Both the position numbers and the translations under genes were made by a program. 64,000 nucleotides of DNA from contig WSXX01000007.1 in assembly GCA_009773515.1 (NCBI GenBank), positions 1 through 64,000 of the forward strand, read 5' to 3'. Numbering within the stretch: position 1 is the first letter of the stretch; each line of letters starts with the position of its first letter. Source of the stretch: Bacteroidota bacterium (lineage in GTDB: Bacteria > Bacteroidota > Bacteroidia > Bacteroidales > Lentimicrobiaceae). Shown one piece after another: positions 59,016 through 64,000 of this stretch. The notes beneath the pieces are model-generated. The model had not been told where the DNA came from, did no database searches, and saw only the letters and a list, made by a program, of their open reading frames with translations.

Positions 59016-59205
59016 AGGTTTGATGTTTTAAAAATTTAACGTGCAAATGTACATCAAAATGATAATTAATCACTATTAAATTGGTGGGATTAAAAGCTCT
59101 GTCTTCATGCTTTTCAAGGCAAATAAAATCCGAACGTTAAAGTGAAGACCTAAAAAGTTGAAAAGCCTGTCCACCTCGTGCGGAGAAATCTTACATCCTA
59201 AAGAA

Positions 59206-59238
59206 AACCTTCCAGGTTGGAAGAAAACCTGGAAGGTT
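59206..59238. repeat. AACCTTCCAGGTT...AACCTGGAAGGTT hairpin, copy 2
   Basis: Same arms as 20400-20432. Confidence 0.8.
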
Positions 59239-59329
59239 AAAAAGAAGAAAAAAGACCTGACAAGTTGAAAGCCTGTTCACCTCGGGCGGAAAAAATTGTC
59301 AGGTCAATCCGAAATCGAAAATCCTACAT

Positions 59330-59490
59330 CCGGGATCCGAAATCCGAACCGAACCGAAGCGAAGCTCACCGATGGTAAATCCGAAGCGAAGCGGAGCTCA
59401 CCGAAGGTAAATCCGAAATCCGAACCGAAGCGAAGCGGAGCTCACCGAAGGTAAATCCGAAACCCGCAATCCGAAACCCGCAATCCGAAA
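59330..59490. repeat. Repeats of CCGAAGCGAAGCGGAGCTCACCGAAGGTAAATCCGAAATCCGAA
   Basis: Three consecutive diverged units; reverse complement found at 63351-63452. Confidence 0.85.
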
Positions 59491-59499
59491 TGGAAAATC

Positions 59500-61920
59500 C
59501 TAATACAGATTCTTCACAATCTCAACCTTTACCTCGCTGCCTGAACAAATTATATCCACACGCAGAAGCCTTTCAGCTCCAGACCATCTCCACTTTGAAG
59601 CAGAGAGATAAGAACCGTTTACTTTTATGCCTGCAGGCTTGTCTTTCAGATTATGAACAACCAGATTAACTTCGTTTTTGGTTTTTGCAAAACTCCCCGC
59701 TGCTTTACTTTTTATAGTAGAAATAATCAATGAATTCTCTCTTTCCTCAGCAGAAAAATCAATTAGTTCAAAATTTCCCTTTTCGAAGGCAAACGGTGTT
59801 TCTCCATCGTCGTTGTAGAGACTGTAGTTGCTTTGCTTTATATTCTCATCGGCATAATAATGCAAATCAAAAACATCGAGTGAGTAGCTTTTTGTACTTT
59901 CAGCATTGTGCATCATGGGAACAAATGAACCTCCTTTTACAAAAACAGGTATGTTTTCGATGTTTAAGGGAGCAGTAATCCGTGATCCGCCCTGACGAAC
60001 ATCACCGGTATAAAAATCAGTCCACGAAGTGCCTTTGGGCAGATAAATGGTCTGCTGTTTCAATCCCGGACTTTTCACCGGAGAAACCAGAAAAGCACTT
60101 CCCCACATGTACGCACTATCATAGGTGAGTAATGAAAGATTGTCGGGCTCATTGAAAAAGAGCGGTATCATCAGCGGTTTCCCTGATGTTTTGTTTTCAA
60201 AAGCCATATTATAAATATAGGGCATTAAGCGATATCTGAGTTCAATGGACTTTTTTGCGCGGGCTTTGGTCGTTGCATTCTGAAATACCGGTTCCGCCGG
60301 AATATGCTCCTGAGCGTGAGGCCGGTAAATTGGCTGAAATACCCCATACTGAAGCCATCGGGTATATAGCTCATTATCAATGGTATCTCCACCGGCAAAA
60401 CCACCCAGATCGGAATGCATATAAGCAAGGCCCTGCATTCCCATCTGCAGCGAAAGCTCGGGTTGAGGAACCAGTCCGCCCCAGCTTCGGTTCACATCTC
60501 CGGTCCAGGGAATCATTCCATATCGCTGCGAACCGGCATATCCGGAGCGCATCAGAATAAACGGACGCTGATCAGGAAAATCCTTGCGATAACCCTCATA
60601 AATCATTTTTGCCCATTCATGGCCATAGGAATTGTGCAATTCATCGGCTGATCCGCTTACATGCTGCAGAGCTGAAGGATGTACCTCAGGCTCTCCAAGA
60701 TCGCCCCACCATCCGTCAACACCTTGTTTGGTGAAATCCTTGTAAATGTTCCAGAACCATTCCCGGGCTTCAGGTTTGTAAATATCAATCAAACCGGTGT
60801 TACCAAAGTAAAAGTCATAGGTATAAGGATTCCCAAGACTATCGGTTCCAAGCACCTGCTTGTCAACAGCATCCTGCCAGCGCTTGGAGGTGGTAAGTAT
60901 AAAAGGTTCTGTCACCAGCACGGTTTTAACGCCCATTTTTTTGAAACGCTTCATCATCCTTTCGGGATTGGGGAAGCTGTCGCGGTACCACTCCAGATTA
61001 CCCATAGTTCCCGTTATCTCTTTCCCGAACCAGTAAATATCTATAATAACGGCATCGAGCGGAATTCCATCCTTAAAGAACTTTTTGACTGTGGCTTCTG
61101 TTTCGGCCTGCGAATGGTAACCAAACCGACTGCTGAAATTGCCGAAAGCCCAGCGCGGCGGCAATGGCTGCCTGCCGGTGAGCAATGTGTATTGTTTTAC
61201 AAGATCGTACCAGTTGGCGCCGGCAATTATATAATAATTTGGCGTGCCGCCTATGGTTTCGTAAGTTATTTCATTGTTGGCTTTGCTGTCGAGGTCAAGA
61301 TAACCCAGGCTGGCATTGTCGAATAACACGGCATATTGTTTCGATGAAATAAACAGCGGAAGTGTATAATTCATCAGTTCAGAGCGGGTTTCGTAACCAT
61401 AATGAGCCCGGTTATACATCATAAGCCGGTTGCCGCGGCGGTTCATGCCAAGTACCCGTGCACCTCCGCCGAAAAGTACTTCCTCAGGCTCAATGGCGAA
61501 ATTCAAAAGCTGAAGCGAGTCAGTGGAAATAAATCCTCTCTTTTCGCTTATCAGAAGTTTGTCATTGAAATAGTATGCCAGCGTAAACGGAACTTTTGTC
61601 ATGCGGATATTGATGCCTTTCGACCTGATCGTAACATTGTTGCCTTCGTCAGTAACTGTAAACTCAACTTTCTGAGGTTTGAGATCGGCAGCAAAGGAGA
61701 AGTTTTTCAGCGATTTCCCTTGTGGATAAAAGGTGGTGTGATAAATATAGTCGTTGAGTGGAGCTATTTCGTACCTGCCATCGCTGACTTTAATTTCAAT
61801 TTTGTCTTCAACTACTTTGATGCTTTGAAAGGCTCTGTTGGTTTGCTGTGCGGAAATGCTTAAAATAAACAGACTGAAAACAGCTGTGAACAGAATACCG
61901 AAATAATTTTTGAATTTCAT
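59500..61920 (-). CDS. GH31 family alpha-glucosidase/xylosidase
   Basis: PPRWAFGNFSSRFGYHSQAE, GIPLDAVIIDIYWFGKEITGTMGNLEW, VDGWWGDLGEPEVHP, WTGDVNRSW; likely start 61920. Confidence 0.94.
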   Translation of the reverse strand: MKFKNYFGILFTAVFSLFILSISAQQTNRAFQSIKVVEDKIEIKVSDGRYEIAPLNDYIYHTTFYPQGKSLKNFSFAADLKPQKVEFTVTDEGNNVTIRSKGINIRMTKVPFTLAYYFNDKLLISEKRGFISTDSLQLLNFAIEPEEVLFGGGARVLGMNRRGNRLMMYNRAHYGYETRSELMNYTLPLFISSKQYAVLFDNASLGYLDLDSKANNEITYETIGGTPNYYIIAGANWYDLVKQYTLLTGRQPLPPRWAFGNFSSRFGYHSQAETEATVKKFFKDGIPLDAVIIDIYWFGKEITGTMGNLEWYRDSFPNPERMMKRFKKMGVKTVLVTEPFILTTSKRWQDAVDKQVLGTDSLGNPYTYDFYFGNTGLIDIYKPEAREWFWNIYKDFTKQGVDGWWGDLGEPEVHPSALQHVSGSADELHNSYGHEWAKMIYEGYRKDFPDQRPFILMRSGYAGSQRYGMIPWTGDVNRSWGGLVPQPELSLQMGMQGLAYMHSDLGGFAGGDTIDNELYTRWLQYGVFQPIYRPHAQEHIPAEPVFQNATTKARAKKSIELRYRLMPYIYNMAFENKTSGKPLMIPLFFNEPDNLSLLTYDSAYMWGSAFLVSPVKSPGLKQQTIYLPKGTSWTDFYTGDVRQGGSRITAPLNIENIPVFVKGGSFVPMMHNAESTKSYSLDVFDLHYYADENIKQSNYSLYNDDGETPFAFEKGNFELIDFSAEERENSLIISTIKSKAAGSFAKTKNEVNLVVHNLKDKPAGIKVNGSYLSASKWRWSGAERLLRVDIICSGSEVKVEIVKNLY

Positions 61921-62038
61921 AACGTCATAAAATGTTAAAAGGGGTATAAAATTACGAAATTCCGGTGTCAGTTTATAAAAACCATTAAGTTCGGGACTGC
62001 CATCGTCAAAGTTTCTACATTTGCAGAAAAACAGCATC

Positions 62039-63226
62039 ATGCAGGTTTCCGCCAGAATCATCCTCAGTAAAGACCGCGACGAAGCGGTACGCCGTTTCCA
62101 TCCCTGGGTATTTTCAGGAGCTATTCACAAAGTGGAAGGCACTCCCGAAGATGGCGATATTGTTGAAGTTCATGACATCAAAGGCAATTATCTGGCAACC
62201 GGTCATGCCTGCACAGGTTCCATCGCTGTGAAGATATTTCATTTCGGACCTGAAAAACCTGCTGAAAATTTCTGGAAAGAAAAACTCAAACAAAGTCTTC
62301 AATTAAGAAAAGAACTTGGTTTTACCTCCAACCCTGAAAGCAATGCCTACCGCCTTGTTTTCAGCGAAGGTGACGGATTGCCCGGACTGGTGATTGACTT
62401 TTACAATGGAGTTGCAGTAATTCAGGCGCACAGTACAGGCATGTATTTGCTTCGCGAAGAACTAACCGAAGCCCTAAAACATATTTACGGAGCCGATTTA
62501 AAAGCGGTGTATGATAAAAGTTCAGAAGCGCTGAGCAAATCGGGAATACATTCAGATGGGGATGGGTTTCTTTTTGGAAAGGCGGAGACTGTGGAAATTC
62601 TCGAAAATACACACCGGTTCGCCATTGATTTTGTGCAAGGGCAAAAAACCGGATTTTTCCTTGATCAGCGCGACAACCGTGCTTTGCTCGGGAAGTATGC
62701 AAAAGGCAAAAAAGTGCTGAATGCTTTCTGTTACACCGGCGGATTTTCGGTTTATGCGCTGGCAGCCGGAGCAAGCCATGTAACTTCTCTCGACAGTTCG
62801 CGAAAAGCCATGGACAGCCTTGAATCCAATCTTCACCTCAATGGGTTCGACAGCACAAACCATGAAAGCATAGTGGCCGATTTTAAACCATATGTCAGCA
62901 ATATGCCCGATGATTTCGACATCATCGTACTTGATCCGCCGGCTTTTGCAAAGCGCCATGCCGACCGGCACAAAGCTTTGCAGGGATATCGTTTTATCAA
63001 TGCTGCGGCTATGAAAAAGATAAGACCCGGTGGGTTGCTGTTCACTTTTTCGTGTTCGCAGGCAATGGATCGCGAAATGTTTGTTTCAATGGCAATGTCA
63101 GCCGCATTGGAAGCCGGACGCAATGTCCGAATTCTTCATCATATGGGCCATACAGCCGATCATCCGGTGAGTATTTTTCATCCGGAAGGAGAATATTTAA
63201 AAGGACTGGTGCTGAGGGTGGAGTAG
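62039..63226 (+). CDS. Class I SAM-dependent rRNA methyltransferase (RlmI-like, PUA domain)
   Basis: VRRFHPWVFSGAIHKVEG, TGFFLDQRDNR, VLNAFCYTGGFSVYALAAGA, DIIVLDPPAFAK. Confidence 0.92.
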   Translation: MQVSARIILSKDRDEAVRRFHPWVFSGAIHKVEGTPEDGDIVEVHDIKGNYLATGHACTGSIAVKIFHFGPEKPAENFWKEKLKQSLQLRKELGFTSNPESNAYRLVFSEGDGLPGLVIDFYNGVAVIQAHSTGMYLLREELTEALKHIYGADLKAVYDKSSEALSKSGIHSDGDGFLFGKAETVEILENTHRFAIDFVQGQKTGFFLDQRDNRALLGKYAKGKKVLNAFCYTGGFSVYALAAGASHVTSLDSSRKAMDSLESNLHLNGFDSTNHESIVADFKPYVSNMPDDFDIIVLDPPAFAKRHADRHKALQGYRFINAAAMKKIRPGGLLFTFSCSQAMDREMFVSMAMSAALEAGRNVRILHHMGHTADHPVSIFHPEGEYLKGLVLRVE

Positions 63227-63248
63227 GATTTCGGATTTCGGATTTCGG

Positions 63249-63352
63249 AGGTCGCTTGTCTCGGGAGCGCGAAGCGATAACGAGAGAGGTCGGAGGTCAG
63301 AGGTCGCTTGTCTCGGGAGCGCAAAGCGATAACGAGAGATGTCGGAGGTCAG
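63249..63352. repeat. Tandem 52-nt repeat (63249-63300, 63301-63352)
   Basis: aggtcgcttgtctcgggagcgc[g/a]aagcgataacgagaga[g/t]gtcggaggtcag twice. Confidence 0.9.
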
Positions 63353-63452
63353 ATTTACCTTCGGTGAGCTCCGCTTCGCTTCGGTTCGGATTTCGGATGG
63401 AGGATTTTGGATTTACCTTCGGTGAGCTCCGCTTCGCTTCGTATTTGTTTGA
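63351..63452. repeat. Two copies of TTTACCTTCGGTGAGCTCCGCTTCGCTTCG, inverted relative to 59330-59490
   Basis: Direct reading; reverse complement of the 59.4 kb repeat unit. Confidence 0.85.
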
Positions 63453-63489
63453 TTTGATTGATTTACCTCCTAATGAATTGATTAATCAT

Positions 63490-63605
63490 TTATAAATTTA
63501 AATTTTTTCTATATTTGAGGCGAAAATCTGAGCTATTGAGGAAGACAGATTTCTTGTTAACAAGTCAGATATATACGCAATATTGCGAATATCCACTCGC
63601 TATTA
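63490..63605 (+). promoter_or_regulatory. Shared promoter/leader element, copy D
   Basis: TATATTTGAGGCGAAAATCTGA...ACAAGTCAGATATATACGCAATATTGCGAATATCCACTCGCTAT. Confidence 0.65.
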
Positions 63606-63630
63606 CACATTTTAAAAGAGAGATAATAAC

Positions 63631-64000
63631 ATGGCAGAAAAGAGAAACCCTATTAAGATAGAGTTAATTAACAAAGATGAATACAAATTGACAATTAAAC
63701 TTGACAATTGGGAACTTTCAAGAAATGTTTCAGAAACTGCACTTAAAGAATTACAAGAAGAAATTAATAATGCTACTGGTCTGACAAAGATTTCGGAAAC
63801 TTTTAATTGCACAGGAGAAGAATCAAGGAAAATTAAAGATTTTTGGGATTCTCGAAGTAATTGGCAATTATGTAAAGCATGTAAATTCAAATGGAAAGAA
63901 TGCTATAATTGTATAATTAAGTGTGAAAGTCCATTGGAAAGAGATTTATTGCTTGAATTGCGTAAAAATAACATTGAACCAATCTTACAGCGAAGGTTTA
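63631..64000 (+). CDS. Partial CDS: Cys-rich (zinc-ribbon-like) protein with possible PD-(D/E)XK/Vsr-like nuclease start; runs off the window
   Basis: ATG then 123 uninterrupted codons: ...NWQLCKACKFKWKECYNCIIKCESPLERDLLLELRKNNIEPILQRRF; not in ORF track. Confidence 0.55.
   Translation, partial: MAEKRNPIKIELINKDEYKLTIKLDNWELSRNVSETALKELQEEINNATGLTKISETFNCTGEESRKIKDFWDSRSNWQLCKACKFKWKECYNCIIKCESPLERDLLLELRKNNIEPILQRRF

Noticed and set aside
60679-61326. 215-aa + strand ORF opposite the GH31 gene
   Set aside because: Antisense shadow of a clearly coding GH31 sequence; no recognisable domain.
63052-63495. 147-aa + strand ORF over the end of the methyltransferase and the 63.3 kb repeats
   Set aside because: Out of frame with the methyltransferase and mostly translated repeat.
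1-64000. tRNA, rRNA or complete prophage/IS element
   Set aside because: No cloverleaf, rRNA core, transposase, integrase or phage structural gene was recognised in either strand by reading; tRNAscan/Infernal would be needed to exclude small RNAs formally.

Overview
The window looks like a chromosomal segment of a Bacteroidota (Bacteroidales-like) genome. Supporting evidence: TonB-dependent receptors (TBDR) with carboxypeptidase-like N-domains, DUF4249 lipoproteins, T9SS type A and B sorting domains, and TAnnTTTG promoter -7 elements. No rRNA, tRNA or CRISPR array was recognised. Housekeeping genes include polA, mfd, dihydroorotase, a DEAD-box helicase, an RlmI-like methyltransferase, GH92, GH31, glutathione peroxidase and SQR. 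They are interspersed with three accessory regions. (1) 0.6-16.6 kb is a rearranged, repeat-scarred region. It holds two DUF4249/TBDR pairs, twin T9SS-A proteins that share a 100-nt identical 3' segment and are both frameshifted in the sorting domain, and relics of a sulfotransferase, a TBDR and an AbiE-type toxin-antitoxin. A 16-nt sequence (AATATTCCGGCAGGGA and variants) recurs at five sites, several of them rearrangement junctions. (2) 16.8-23.8 kb is a surface glycan/lipid modification cluster (MBOAT, SGNH-like, sulfotransferase, KAS III, SDR, GT2). (3) 43.5-48.8 kb is a one-strand accessory array: DUF4468-like, HEPN-like + TIR, MazF-type TA, truncated DinD-like, hexapeptide acetyltransferase. 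Three of its units are preceded by diverged copies of one promoter/leader element. A fourth copy lies at 63.5 kb in front of a Cys-rich, nuclease-like ORF that runs off the window. The shared leader with its candidate RNA stem, and the TIR/HEPN-like gene pair, are the best candidates for something undescribed. All assignments come from reading the sequence; no database search was run.
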